Source of the DNA: Fundicoccus_A sp052115865
GTDB taxonomy: Bacteria > Bacillota > Bacilli > Lactobacillales > Aerococcaceae
Reading direction: 5' to 3'
Assembly: GCF_052115865.1 (NCBI RefSeq)
Contig: NZ_JBQKME010000009.1
Span: 1 to 64,000 of the forward strand
Length of the DNA: 64,000 nucleotides
Of this stretch, positions 44,321-53,275 are shown piece by piece. Under the pieces are notes generated by a model. It did not search any database. It saw only the letters and a program-made list of their open reading frames with translations, and had not been told where the DNA came from. Numbering within the stretch: the stretch's first letter is position 1; each line of letters begins with the position of its first letter. The position numbers and the translations under genes were made by a program.

Positions 44321-45097
44321 ATGAAAACTTTAGTAGTGGATACGGCTACGTCATACTTGAGTTTAAGCTTGTTTGAAGGGGCGCAGGCCGTAGCAAATGT
44401 GACTTTGCGGTCTAAAAGACAGCACGGGGAAGCGTTGGTACAAGTCATTAATGATACGCTAAACCACTTGGCTTGGCGGCCCGACGATATTGAACAAATC
44501 ATTGTAGGCGTTGGGCCCGGTTCGTATACGGGAATTCGGATTGGGGTCACCATGGCGAAAGTTTGGGCAACGACGTTAAACGTGCCGATCATACAAGTAT
44601 CGTCATTAAGTTTAATGGCAGCTGGAGGCGCGCAAGGGGTCGACAGCCAAAAAATAATCATTCCGATTATCGACGCCCGCCGGCAAACAGCCTATACAGC
44701 AGCCTATCGAATAAATAACGCTGCGACAGCTTCTTGGCAAGTCCAAACGGTCATTGCTGACCAACAAATTGAATGGAAACTTTATCTTGAGCAACTTGAG
44801 TCGCTTGTAACGGATGACATTCAAGGGTTCATTCTAGTTGGAGATTATATCGAAGACTTTTACCAGATGACGAAGGAACATTTTCCAAAGCTTGCAATTG
44901 AATGGGCACAGGACCAACAAGCTGTGCCGCAAACCTTACAGGTGCATCATGTCGAACAAGTCGAAGTAGTTGATGCCAACCTGTTAGTGCCAAACTATAC
45001 CCAGCAGACTTTGGCGGAAAGAGAGTGGGTGCAAGCACAATCCGAGAACCAAGGCAAAGAGGATGATCATGAAGACTTTATTGAGCACTATTCGTAA
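44321..45097 (+). CDS. tsaB: tRNA threonylcarbamoyladenosine biosynthesis protein TsaB
   Basis: A 258-residue ASKHA-fold partner of TsaD in making t6A37 in tRNAs that read ANN codons. MKTLVVDTATSYLSLSLF, SKRQHGEALVQVI and VGVGPGSYTGIRIGVTMAK are diagnostic. It begins the operon tsaB-GNAT-rimI-tsaD and overlaps the first GNAT gene by 29 bases. GAGAGAAGGA precedes the ATG. Confidence 0.95.
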   Translation: MKTLVVDTATSYLSLSLFEGAQAVANVTLRSKRQHGEALVQVINDTLNHLAWRPDDIEQIIVGVGPGSYTGIRIGVTMAKVWATTLNVPIIQVSSLSLMAAGGAQGVDSQKIIIPIIDARRQTAYTAAYRINNAATASWQVQTVIADQQIEWKLYLEQLESLVTDDIQGFILVGDYIEDFYQMTKEHFPKLAIEWAQDQQAVPQTLQVHHVEQVEVVDANLLVPNYTQQTLAEREWVQAQSENQGKEDDHEDFIEHYS

Positions 45098-45737
45098 AAA
45101 TGAATGGATAAACGAGACGGTTAATTGGCTAAATTTTATTATAAAGGGACAGGATGTTGAGCATGTTATGATGAAGCAATTAAAACCTTATATCAATCGC
45201 CTTCAGCCTATTTTTCTTGAAGAAGATAGCCCTGTTAACCAAAAGCCTAAACGGCGCACATTGCAAGTCCGCCTAGCCAACAAACATGACGTGAAAAAGA
45301 TTTTTGACCTCGAATTAAAGGGCTATGATGGCTACCAAGCTTGGACAGAAGCCGATTTTCGCCATGACTTAGAAACAAATCCTCGTGCCGTTTATATTTT
45401 ACTTGAAGATCAAACTGATCCACTTTCAAGCCAATTAATCGGTATGATTACGGGACGTGCCCGGAGTAACAGTGCGCATATCAGCCATTTGATTATCCAC
45501 CCTGACTTTCAAGACGCCAAGTTAGGGAGTTATTTATTAGAGCTTTGGATTAAGGGAATGGAATTTTTGAAAATACCGACGATTACATTGGAAGTGCGTG
45601 AGTCGAATATGGTTGCGCAGCATGTCTATAAAAAGCACGGCTTTGTGGTCACTTCATCCAAAGCCAACTACTACCGCTCTAACAATGAGACCGCCTTAAA
45701 TATGAAGCGGGAACAAAGGACGAATGATTTTGAATAA
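45069..45737 (+). CDS. GNAT acetyltransferase with N-terminal extension, in the tsa operon
   Basis: About 222 residues. Residues 1-75 form a non-GNAT extension of helical, Lys-rich character. The GNAT core follows: LQVRLANKHDVKKIFDLEL, HISHLIIHPDFQDAKLGSYLLELW with the CoA loop, and LEVRESNMVAQHVYKKHGFV with the conserved Tyr. It resembles RimI but is longer. Start 45069 follows AAAGAGG; it overlaps tsaB, and its end overlaps the next GNAT gene by 14 bases. Operons of this kind usually have one rimI; here there are two in series. Confidence 0.82.
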   Translation: MKTLLSTIRKNEWINETVNWLNFIIKGQDVEHVMMKQLKPYINRLQPIFLEEDSPVNQKPKRRTLQVRLANKHDVKKIFDLELKGYDGYQAWTEADFRHDLETNPRAVYILLEDQTDPLSSQLIGMITGRARSNSAHISHLIIHPDFQDAKLGSYLLELWIKGMEFLKIPTITLEVRESNMVAQHVYKKHGFVVTSSKANYYRSNNETALNMKREQRTNDFE

Positions 45738-46221
45738 TGAAATAAATAACACTGCCTTACACATGCAAATTGTGCCATTTAAAGGTCTGCAATTACCTGA
45801 CAATGTTCGGCAGTTTATTATCGAAGCCAATCAAGCTTTCAACTGGTCAAAAGTGGCTAGCTTGAGTGATTTTGATAATCCTTTAAGTGAGTATTATGTC
45901 TTATTTTATGAAAAAGCAGTCATTGGCTATGTTGGTTTGCAGCATGTCCTCAATGAAGGGACGCTTAATTTAGTTTATATTGAAGGAAAATGGCGCAAAC
46001 AAGGATTGGGGCAACAGTTACTCTTGTTTGTTATAGACCAATTAGCGGCTCGAGATATCAGTCATTTATTTTTAGAAGTGCGCGAAAGCAATCAAGCGGC
46101 TCTAGCTTTGTATCAGAAAGTAGGCTTTGAATTGATTGCCAAACGCAAAAATTACTACCGTAACCCACAGGAAGATGCCTGTATTTTACAAATGAATTTA
46201 AGAGAAGGGGTGAAAAAATGA
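45724..46221 (+). CDS. rimI: Ribosomal protein S18 alanine N-acetyltransferase RimI-like
   Basis: A 165-residue GNAT that fits RimI: YVLFYEKAVIGYVGLQHV, LNLVYIEGKWRKQGLGQQLLLFVI with the CoA loop, and LEVRESNQAALALYQKVGFE. RimI acetylates the N-terminal alanine of S18. Its start lies inside the preceding GNAT gene and its stop overlaps tsaD (ATGA), so all four genes are coupled. A one-mismatch motif copy (45740-45755) sits in the first codons. Confidence 0.85.
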   Translation: MILNNEINNTALHMQIVPFKGLQLPDNVRQFIIEANQAFNWSKVASLSDFDNPLSEYYVLFYEKAVIGYVGLQHVLNEGTLNLVYIEGKWRKQGLGQQLLLFVIDQLAARDISHLFLEVRESNQAALALYQKVGFELIAKRKNYYRNPQEDACILQMNLREGVKK

Positions 46222-47228
46222 GTATGATTTTAGCCATCGAATCGTCATGTGATGAAACCAGTGTGGCGGTGATTGAAGACGGGCGGAAAATCCATTCAAA
46301 TATTGTGGCGTCGCAAGTTAAAAGTCATATGCGTTTTGGAGGGGTCGTACCAGAAGTCGCGAGTAGACACCACGTTGAACAAATCACGCAAGTAACGCAA
46401 ATGGCGGTGGAACAAGCCGGTTTGGATTCCATTAGCCAAGTAGATGCCATTGCGATGACTTATGGACCTGGCCTTGTCGGAGCCCTCTTAATTGGTGTGA
46501 CGGCTGCTAAAACATTATCCATGGTTTACCAAAAACCCTTAATTGCTGTTAATCATATTGCAGGCCATATCTACGCCAACCAACTTGTGTCGGAAATGAC
46601 TTATCCTTTATTAGCCTTGGTGATCAGTGGAAGTCATACGGACTTAGTCTATATAAAAGAAGAGGGCCATTTTGAAGTAATCGGTGAAACCCAAGATGAT
46701 GCGATCGGAGAAGCTTACGATAAAGTCGGTCGTTTACTCGGTTTACCTTATCCCGCCGGAAAATATTTAGATGAACTTGCTCAAAAAGGCGAAGAAACTT
46801 ATGCAGTCCCACGTGCCATGTTGCATGAGGATAATTTGGATTTTAGCTTTAGTGGGATGAAGAGTGCGGTCATGAATCTGTTTCATAATGCTAAACAGCG
46901 AGGCGAAAGCATTGATCCGGCGAACTTGGCCACTAGCTTCCAACAAGCCGTTATTGATATTGTAACCGCAAAAGTAGTCAAAGCTCTGGGGCAATACCCA
47001 GATGTGAAGCAATTTGTTTTAGCTGGAGGTGTAGCAGCCAACTCTGGTATCCGCAAAAATTTGGTTGATACCATTCAAGCCGAGTTCCCAGATGTCGAAG
47101 TAGTTATCCCACCTCTTAATTTATGTGGCGATAATGCTGCCATGATTGGAGCAGCTGCTGAGTATTTATACCAAAAGCAAGATTTTGCTTCTCTAATGAC
47201 AAACGCTAAACCCGGCTTGATGCTGTAA
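46218..47228 (+). CDS. tsaD: tRNA N6-adenosine threonylcarbamoyltransferase TsaD
   Basis: A 336-residue enzyme that transfers the threonylcarbamoyl group to A37 with TsaB and TsaE. ILAIESSCDETSVAVI, the metal-binding HHVEQ and NHIAGHIYA histidines, SGSHTDLVY and LAGGVAANSGIR are all present. It is full length. GAAGGGGTG precedes the ATG. Being last of the coupled genes, its output depends on translation of the two acetyltransferases. Confidence 0.97.
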   Translation: MSMILAIESSCDETSVAVIEDGRKIHSNIVASQVKSHMRFGGVVPEVASRHHVEQITQVTQMAVEQAGLDSISQVDAIAMTYGPGLVGALLIGVTAAKTLSMVYQKPLIAVNHIAGHIYANQLVSEMTYPLLALVISGSHTDLVYIKEEGHFEVIGETQDDAIGEAYDKVGRLLGLPYPAGKYLDELAQKGEETYAVPRAMLHEDNLDFSFSGMKSAVMNLFHNAKQRGESIDPANLATSFQQAVIDIVTAKVVKALGQYPDVKQFVLAGGVAANSGIRKNLVDTIQAEFPDVEVVIPPLNLCGDNAAMIGAAAEYLYQKQDFASLMTNAKPGLML

Positions 47229-47254
47229 ATCGAGCTATTTCAAGGAGATTTATT

Positions 47255-48325
47255 ATGACAAGAAGAGACGATCGTAATTCAAATTTTGAATTACTTCGGA
47301 TTATCAGTATGTTTTTAGTCGTCGTCCATCACTTTTCCGTTCACGGAAGCTTTGATACGATGGATGTCTTTTCCTATGAGAAAATCGCCCTCGATATTTT
47401 ATTTATCGGAGGTAAACTCGGTGTTAATATATTTGTGATGATTGGGAGCTATTTTCTGGTTGGAAAGTCATTTAAATGGCGCCGGCCCGTCAGTGTTTTA
47501 ATCGATATGCTTGTATACAATTGGGGCCTATTTGTAGCCTTACTCCTTTTAAAGCCCGACATCTTAACCGCCGAACGCATTTACCAAATGATTTTCCCAT
47601 TTCCCGACTACTACTGGTTCCCAACCAACTATATTTTATTACTTTTATTAGCACCAGTTTTGAATTATTACGTCAAACACGTCACCGAGCAGGCCTTGCG
47701 CTATCTATTAATTTTCCTAAGCGTCATTTGGATCATCGTTCCAAGCCTAGAACTAACAGGGATTGCCTATTCTGACTTATCATGGTTTATTTATTTGTAT
47801 TTACTCGTCGCTTATATCAAATTATATCCCAACAAAGTGTTATCCAGCAAAAAGTTTGCCAAACGCCTGTTTGCCGTTTCGATGACACTCACAGTCGCCA
47901 GCATCCTCTACTACAACGCCCTCGGCCTCATCATGCCCGACAAACTAGCCTACGGCACCTTCTACCTAGGATCCAACAAAATCCTAACCGTCGGCAGCTC
48001 TGTTGGCCTCTGGCTATGGTTCAAAAACCGAAAACCTTTTTCAAACCACCAAATAAATATCACTGCCCAAGCCATGTTTGGTGTCTACCTCATCCATGAA
48101 CAACCATTGATGCGACATGTGATTTGGTACCGCGTAGACAACACACGCGTTCAAGGTTTTTGGATGATGATTGGCTATGGTCTGTTGGCTTCAATCGTCA
48201 TCTTTGTTGGATGTACTTTGATTGATCTGGTAAAATCCCGCGTCCTCAATCCGTATCTCAACCAATTATCCGCTTGGATTGAAACACAGTTAAATCAAAC
48301 AGTTGGATTGTATAGGGTGGATTAG
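47255..48325 (+). CDS. Acyltransferase 3 family membrane protein
   Basis: A 356-residue protein with about ten transmembrane helices. NSNFELLRIISMFLVVVHHFSVHG at the N-terminus carries the conserved His-His and Arg of the OafA/WecH-like acyltransferase 3 family, which O-acetylates surface sugars. CAAGGAG precedes the ATG, 26 bases after tsaD. The middle to 3' part (47880-48050) is C/A-rich, ending at an exact motif copy that encodes QINITA; codons after it differ in style. Confidence 0.87.
   Translation: MTRRDDRNSNFELLRIISMFLVVVHHFSVHGSFDTMDVFSYEKIALDILFIGGKLGVNIFVMIGSYFLVGKSFKWRRPVSVLIDMLVYNWGLFVALLLLKPDILTAERIYQMIFPFPDYYWFPTNYILLLLLAPVLNYYVKHVTEQALRYLLIFLSVIWIIVPSLELTGIAYSDLSWFIYLYLLVAYIKLYPNKVLSSKKFAKRLFAVSMTLTVASILYYNALGLIMPDKLAYGTFYLGSNKILTVGSSVGLWLWFKNRKPFSNHQINITAQAMFGVYLIHEQPLMRHVIWYRVDNTRVQGFWMMIGYGLLASIVIFVGCTLIDLVKSRVLNPYLNQLSAWIETQLNQTVGLYRVD
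48051..48066 (+). repeat. Dispersed motif, exact copy in coding sequence
   Basis: AAATAAATATCACTGC is exact and encodes QINITA, as at 18909. Confidence 0.9.
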
Positions 48326-48347
48326 GGGATAAGAAAGGATTCATTTA

Positions 48348-48397
48348 AAAAAACAGAAATCACTCTTTCAATGTTGAATTAGTGATTTCTGTTTTTT
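48348..48397. terminator. Terminator after the acyltransferase gene
   Basis: AAAACAGAAATCACT and AGTGATTTCTGTTTT form a 15-bp stem with A and T runs on the two sides. Confidence 0.9.
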
Positions 48398-48568
48398 GTT
48401 TTTCCCCTCAAGTAACATTGAGTGAACTTTAAAAGAGTGTTTATCTAGGCAAAGATAAGTATGAGTTGTTTTTAATGTCAGTGAACGAATCCGTCGACCG
48501 ACAATAGAGGGATTTAATTTCAGACAAAACCACCACCATCTCAACAAAAATTTAACTTTTACTAGAAG

Positions 48569-48597
48569 TTGAGATTAATTTTAGGATAGTTTATAAT
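48569..48597 (+). promoter_or_regulatory. Promoter of the V-ATPase operon
   Basis: TTGAGA (48569-48574) and TATAAT (48592-48597) are 17 bp apart. The first gene starts about 235 bases further on, leaving a long leader. The stretch 48398-48568 shows no feature. Confidence 0.75.
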
Positions 48598-48604
48598 AAC
48601 AGCT

Positions 48605-48735
48605 AACAGTTAAATAGCAGTATCATAATGGTTGGGCGCTATGCTTCAAGGATCAGTTCTTCAAGGGGTGAGAAGAATGTTTTAATTGTCGTATAGTGCG
48701 GAAGACGCAGTTGCTTGTCGAGTGCGTCTTTTTTA
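48605..48735 (+). promoter_or_regulatory. Structured 5' leader with terminator-like hairpin (putative attenuator)
   Basis: The leader of the V-ATPase operon ends in AAGACGCA opposite TGCGTCTT with a 13-base loop and six T residues (48702-48734), an intrinsic terminator before the first gene. The preceding segment (ggttgggcgctatgcttcaa onward) is rich in short complementary blocks. Na+-I (DUF1646) riboswitches are known upstream of such ATPase operons; I cannot confirm the consensus here. Confidence 0.5.
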
Positions 48736-48784
48736 TGGATTTGTTTAGCTGGCTACATTCGCTATTTAAAGTCTTTTGTGAAAG

Positions 48785-48800
48785 CAGGCGATATTTATTT
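48785..48800 (-). repeat. Dispersed motif copy upstream of the V-ATPase operon
   Basis: CAGGCGATATTTATTT has the exact core; with 57433 it brackets the whole operon. Confidence 0.75.
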
Positions 48801-48837
48801 TAATGAAGGAATGAAAAAGTGGGAAGTGAGGGAAAAT

Positions 48838-49200
48838 ATGTCAACAGATGTTATTGATTATTTACGCGAAATCGAAGTTCAGATTGAATATAAACGGCGT
48901 GAAGTAGAAGAAAAGCTGCAGTCACTTGATGCGAGTCACCGTAAATCATTAGAAGGCATTCAGCGTCATTATCAAGCGGAATTAAATTCTTATACTGAGA
49001 TTAAAGCGCTTGAAATGGAAGAGAAGTTGCAGCAAGAAGAAGATGCCTTGAAAGATTCTTACTTACAAAAGCAAGAACTTTTGCGTGTTCAATTTGAAAC
49101 AGAAAGAGATCAATTAGTCAATCGAATAGTGAAGGAGGTACTGAGTCAATATGGGTATCGCCCGAATGAAGAAACTAACTTTTCTAGCGGAACAGAGTGA
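48838..49200 (+). CDS. ntpF: V-type ATPase subunit G-like stalk protein (NtpF)
   Basis: A 120-residue, almost entirely coiled-coil protein rich in Glu, Lys and Gln, matching the peripheral-stalk subunit at the head of ntp operons. I take ATG 48838 with GTGAGG upstream; in-frame starts at 48811 and 48715 lack good ribosome sites, and the latter lies within the terminator hairpin. Its end overlaps ntpI by 50 bases. Confidence 0.8.
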   Translation: MSTDVIDYLREIEVQIEYKRREVEEKLQSLDASHRKSLEGIQRHYQAELNSYTEIKALEMEEKLQQEEDALKDSYLQKQELLRVQFETERDQLVNRIVKEVLSQYGYRPNEETNFSSGTE

Positions 49201-51124
49201 AAAAGATGTGGTTTTAAAAGCCATGCAGGAAATGCAGGATATTGAGGTCATTCCTTTAAGTAGCGCTATTGAAGAAGATGAAGAATTGATGTCCGTTTTA
49301 CACATTGAAGATAAGTCTGAGACGGTGGGGGATTTGACGCAAACGATTCAAGAGATTCGATATGCCATATCTTTTCTAAATGAATATGTGACCCAAGAAC
49401 CTCTATTAAAGCGGATGAGAGAAAAACGGCCGGAGTATTCATTGTTAGAGCTTGAAGCGGCTGTTGAAGCAATGAACTATAATGGCTTGCTCCAACGAGT
49501 GGATTACATGGATCAAGCAATTGATCGCTTAGAAGATCAACTTGAAGAGGCTAAGAAAGAAGAAGTATTTTTCAGAAGATGGCAAAATTTAACGTTTGTT
49601 CCTGAACAGACAAAATTTCTTCGACACTTTAATTTATTAGTCGGTTCGGTTGAAGCAGAGAAAGCTCAAGCTTTTGAAGCTGAATTAGCAGCCTTGGAAC
49701 ATGTCTTTGTCGAAGATATTTACCAATCACGTGATACTTGGGGTTTCTTGGTAGTCTATGCCGCTACAGATGATTCCGAAGAAGTCGCAATAAGACAGGA
49801 GATTTTACAGCAGTATGGTTTTCAAGTTTTAAATTATAACTATGAAAATATCCCTGCTGATGAACTAACATCTAATCTTGAGTTACAACGGAATATCATC
49901 CAACAAATAGCTCAAGAGAAGAAAAACTTGAAAGATCATCGCCAGACGCGTGATCAGCTACAATTGGCAGAAGAATATTTCTTCAATCTGCGTGAACGTG
50001 AAAAAGCAAAAGAATTAATGATTAACAATCAATTTGCTTTTGTCATTAGTGGCTGGGCACAGGCTGATAAAATCGATTATTTTACACAACGTATTATCAG
50101 TCAATGTAATGAACAAGCAATTTGTCATTTTCAATTTGATGTTGAAGAAGATGAGATGGCTGAAGTACCAACTAAATTAGAAAATCATGCTTGGGTCCAA
50201 CCATTTGAATCTTTAACGACTCAATTTGGAGTCCCGAAATACGGTGGATTTGATCCAACACCATGGTTTTATCCCTTCCATATTGGCTTCTTTGGTATGA
50301 TGAGTGCCGATTTAGGCTACGGCATCTTGTTATGGTTAGCGACATTTATTGCTATTAAGCAATTAGAATTGTCGGCTAGTATGCGTTCGGCTATGAAGAT
50401 GTTTAATCAAATGGCCGTGGGGACGATGATTTTTGGATTCATATTTGGGAGCTTTTTTGGCTTCGATCTGCCATTTAAACTGTTGGATTTAACCAATGAT
50501 GTTATTGTTGTAATGGGGATTTCGGTCTTTATCGGGATTGTGCATATGTTACTGGCTTATCTCATTAAGTTTTATCTGGCCATCAAAGATAGGGACTATG
50601 TGTCAGCCTATCTAGATTCGGCGCAGTGGACTTTAATGTTGTTAGGTGTGGTTGTTATTGCCATGAATATGCTGTTATTTAAAGCAGATTGGTTAATGAC
50701 AGCTGGACTGATACTTATTTTAGGAAATGTTTTAGGGATGTTTGTCGTTAAAATATTTTCAAATAATAATAAAGTCGTTGGTGTTGGACAAGCTCTATTT
50801 GGGATTATGGATATTGCAAGTATGATTGGGGACTTAGTTAGTTATACCCGTTTAACGGCTCTTGCTGTTGCTGGGGCGAATATCGGGATGGCATTTAACT
50901 TGATTTTAAGTTTACTGCCTCCAATTGTCCGTTTCACAGTCGGTCTTTTATTGTTTGTTGCCTTACATGCACTAAATATCTTTATTACCTATTTAGGTGC
51001 TTATGTACACTCAATGCGTTTAGAGTATGTTGAGTTTTTTGGGAAGTTTTTTGATGCGGATGGTAGATTGTTTAACCCTTTAAAAACATTGGAAAAATAT
51101 ATATGGATTAAATCAGATAAATAA
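49151..51124 (+). CDS. ntpI: V-type ATPase subunit I (NtpI, a-subunit)
   Basis: A 657-residue subunit: a cytoplasmic N-terminal stalk domain with coiled coils (about 1-330) and seven or eight C-terminal helices. FDPTPWFYPFHIGFFGMMSADLGYGILL, IASMIGDLVSYTRLTALAVAGANIG with the conserved arginine of the ion half-channels, and HALNIFITYLGAYVHSMRLEYVEFFGKFF are diagnostic. GGAGGT lies 11 bases before the ATG. Confidence 0.95.
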   Translation: MGIARMKKLTFLAEQSEKDVVLKAMQEMQDIEVIPLSSAIEEDEELMSVLHIEDKSETVGDLTQTIQEIRYAISFLNEYVTQEPLLKRMREKRPEYSLLELEAAVEAMNYNGLLQRVDYMDQAIDRLEDQLEEAKKEEVFFRRWQNLTFVPEQTKFLRHFNLLVGSVEAEKAQAFEAELAALEHVFVEDIYQSRDTWGFLVVYAATDDSEEVAIRQEILQQYGFQVLNYNYENIPADELTSNLELQRNIIQQIAQEKKNLKDHRQTRDQLQLAEEYFFNLREREKAKELMINNQFAFVISGWAQADKIDYFTQRIISQCNEQAICHFQFDVEEDEMAEVPTKLENHAWVQPFESLTTQFGVPKYGGFDPTPWFYPFHIGFFGMMSADLGYGILLWLATFIAIKQLELSASMRSAMKMFNQMAVGTMIFGFIFGSFFGFDLPFKLLDLTNDVIVVMGISVFIGIVHMLLAYLIKFYLAIKDRDYVSAYLDSAQWTLMLLGVVVIAMNMLLFKADWLMTAGLILILGNVLGMFVVKIFSNNNKVVGVGQALFGIMDIASMIGDLVSYTRLTALAVAGANIGMAFNLILSLLPPIVRFTVGLLLFVALHALNIFITYLGAYVHSMRLEYVEFFGKFFDADGRLFNPLKTLEKYIWIKSDK

Positions 51125-51156
51125 ATAATTTAATATTGGTATTGGAGGATTAATAA

Positions 51157-51633
51157 ATGGAATTTAGTATTGAATATCTTTTTGGACCACAAAGTGGATG
51201 GATTTTAGGTGCGATTGGTATGGCTATTGCCGTTTTTGTTGCAGGTGCAGGATCAGCAATTGCGGTAGGTAGAGCCGGTGAAGCAGCAGCTGCTTTAACA
51301 CGTGAAAAACCTGAGTTATTTGGTCAAGCTTTAGTACTACAACTATTACCGGCGACACAAGGTCTTTATGGTTTCGTTATTGGCTTAATCATTTTATTAC
51401 AACTTACACCTGATATGTCGGCGGCTGAAGGCTGGTATTTATTAGCGGCAAGTATTCCTGTTGCTTTTGCTGGTTATACTTCTGCACCTTCACAAGCTAG
51501 AGCGTCAATTGCAGGGATGCAAATTTTAGCTCAACGTCCAGAAAATGCGACCCAAGGTATTGTGTTTTCAGCCATGGTTGAGACCTATGCGATTTTAGGC
51601 TTTGTCGGTTCGCTTTTAATGATTGTTCTATAA
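51157..51633 (+). CDS. ntpK: V-type ATPase subunit K (NtpK), Na+-type rotor ring
   Basis: A 158-residue double-hairpin proteolipid with four transmembrane helices. Residues equivalent to the Na+ ligands of Enterococcus hirae NtpK (Leu61, Thr64, Gln65, Gln110, Glu139) are all present with a constant offset of three: Leu64, Thr67 and Gln68 in LLPATQGLYG, Gln113 in APSQARA, and Glu142 in AMVETYAILG. The ring should therefore carry Na+. GGAGG precedes the ATG. Confidence 0.95.
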   Translation: MEFSIEYLFGPQSGWILGAIGMAIAVFVAGAGSAIAVGRAGEAAAALTREKPELFGQALVLQLLPATQGLYGFVIGLIILLQLTPDMSAAEGWYLLAASIPVAFAGYTSAPSQARASIAGMQILAQRPENATQGIVFSAMVETYAILGFVGSLLMIVL

Positions 51634-51677
51634 CATTTACCTATTTCAAATAATTGATCAATGAAAGGAGGACAATA

Positions 51678-52259
51678 ATGGCAAAAATAAATGATTTAGT
51701 AGATAAAGTGGTGAAAAAAGAAAGCCAACTTTTTGAGGAACAAATTGAGCGCAAGCGTTTTGACTTAAAAAACGAACTTGTAGCCAAGCAAGAAGAAAGT
51801 GCCCAAAAACTAGCGCAAGCAAAAGAAAGAGTTGAAGCTAAAGCGAATGAACAACATCAAATCGCCATTCACTCACGCAATATTGCTTACCGCGATCAGC
51901 TGTTAAGCGACAGACAGGCTGTTCTAAATGCGCTTTTTGATGAAGCTAAAACTGCATTAAATAAGCTTGATGCGGATACTTTTAAAGGATTTGTTGAATC
52001 CATTTTGAAACAGTTTAGCCAGCAAGGACAAATGTCGCTTGTATTAGGTGATTTTTCGCAAGGATTAATCGATCAAAATTGGTTGGATGGATTAGAGCTA
52101 GAAGGAACGTCTATTCAACTATCCGATGACTTTCTTCCTGCTAAGGGTGGGTTCATTTTAGAGAAAGTAGGTGCGCAATATAACTTCTTAAATGACACCT
52201 TAGTTGAAGAAGTTAGAACGCAGTTGACGATTGAAATCTCTAAAGCACTTAACCCGTAA
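51678..52259 (+). CDS. ntpE: V-type ATPase subunit E (NtpE)
   Basis: A 193-residue peripheral-stalk subunit with a long N-terminal helix rich in Gln, Lys and Glu and a C-terminal globular part (SIQLSDDFLPAKGGFILEKVGAQYNF). ATG 51678 lies six bases after AAAGGAGG; an upstream in-frame ATG has no such site. Confidence 0.88.
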   Translation: MAKINDLVDKVVKKESQLFEEQIERKRFDLKNELVAKQEESAQKLAQAKERVEAKANEQHQIAIHSRNIAYRDQLLSDRQAVLNALFDEAKTALNKLDADTFKGFVESILKQFSQQGQMSLVLGDFSQGLIDQNWLDGLELEGTSIQLSDDFLPAKGGFILEKVGAQYNFLNDTLVEEVRTQLTIEISKALNP

Positions 52260-52270
52260 GGAGGTAAACC

Positions 52271-53275
52271 ATGTTGGATAACGAATTTGGTTCATTAAAT
52301 GTCACCATTCGTGTATATGAAAATGAACTATTAACGCAAGCTGTCTACGAACGTATGTTAGCTGCGAATAATTTCGACGAAGCAGTTAATGTTCTGCGTG
52401 AAACAGTTTATCGGGATGAAGTGGAAGAAGTGTTAAGAACACATAATTACGATGATATGATTACAGAATCACTTGAACGTTTGTATCATCGCTTATTTCA
52501 AATATCGCCGTCAGCAGAACTAGTCGAATTGGCGACTTTGCGCTATAGCTATCAAAATATAAAAGTATTATTGAAGGAATTTGTTTCCGCTACGAATTTA
52601 GAGGATTTATATTTTCCCATCGGGCGCTATGATGTAACGGAGTTGCGTCAAGCAGTTACATTAGGAACATCGGAAGTTTTGCCAGAGCCTTATTTGAGAA
52701 CTATTCGCAATGCCAAGGCTGACTACAGTGAATTTAAAAATATTCATCAAGTAGAAGTGTTAATTGATCGCTATTACTTTGAACATTTAAAGCAATTAGC
52801 TCTGGAAATTGGCGATCCAGATATTATTGATATTGTGGATATGCAAATTGATTTTAAAAATATTTCGACTTTGATCCGTGCTAAATATCAAAATCGAACA
52901 ACGAATTTCTTGCGTTCTATTTTATCAGATGCTGGATCACTAGATGTCGAAAACTTGGTGCAAATAGGAACGAAAGATGCAAGAACGCTCATTCAATCCC
53001 TGTTTGAAACCAAATACAAAAATCTACTGTCAGAGTCATTGATTACAGCTGGTATTGGAATTTCTTCCATCAAATTTGATTATTTTACGGATAATGCCAT
53101 GATGACAAAGATGCAGGAGGCAAAGCTAAAAGCCTTTGGGCCACTTCCAATGTTAGCTTTTATTTATGCAAAAGAAACCGAAGCACGTAATTTACGTTTG
53201 GTGTTATCAGCAAAAGAAAATAATATTGACGTAGACGAAACAAGAGAAAGGATGCGAATGAATTATGTCTCATAA
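52271..53275 (+). CDS. ntpC: V-type ATPase subunit C/d (NtpC)
   Basis: A 334-residue central-stalk socket subunit, mostly helical, with the typical IDRYYFEHLKQLA and AFIYAKETEARNLRLVLSAK stretches. AAGGAGG precedes the ATG, and its end overlaps the next gene by 11 bases. Confidence 0.92.
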   Translation: MLDNEFGSLNVTIRVYENELLTQAVYERMLAANNFDEAVNVLRETVYRDEVEEVLRTHNYDDMITESLERLYHRLFQISPSAELVELATLRYSYQNIKVLLKEFVSATNLEDLYFPIGRYDVTELRQAVTLGTSEVLPEPYLRTIRNAKADYSEFKNIHQVEVLIDRYYFEHLKQLALEIGDPDIIDIVDMQIDFKNISTLIRAKYQNRTTNFLRSILSDAGSLDVENLVQIGTKDARTLIQSLFETKYKNLLSESLITAGIGISSIKFDYFTDNAMMTKMQEAKLKAFGPLPMLAFIYAKETEARNLRLVLSAKENNIDVDETRERMRMNYVS

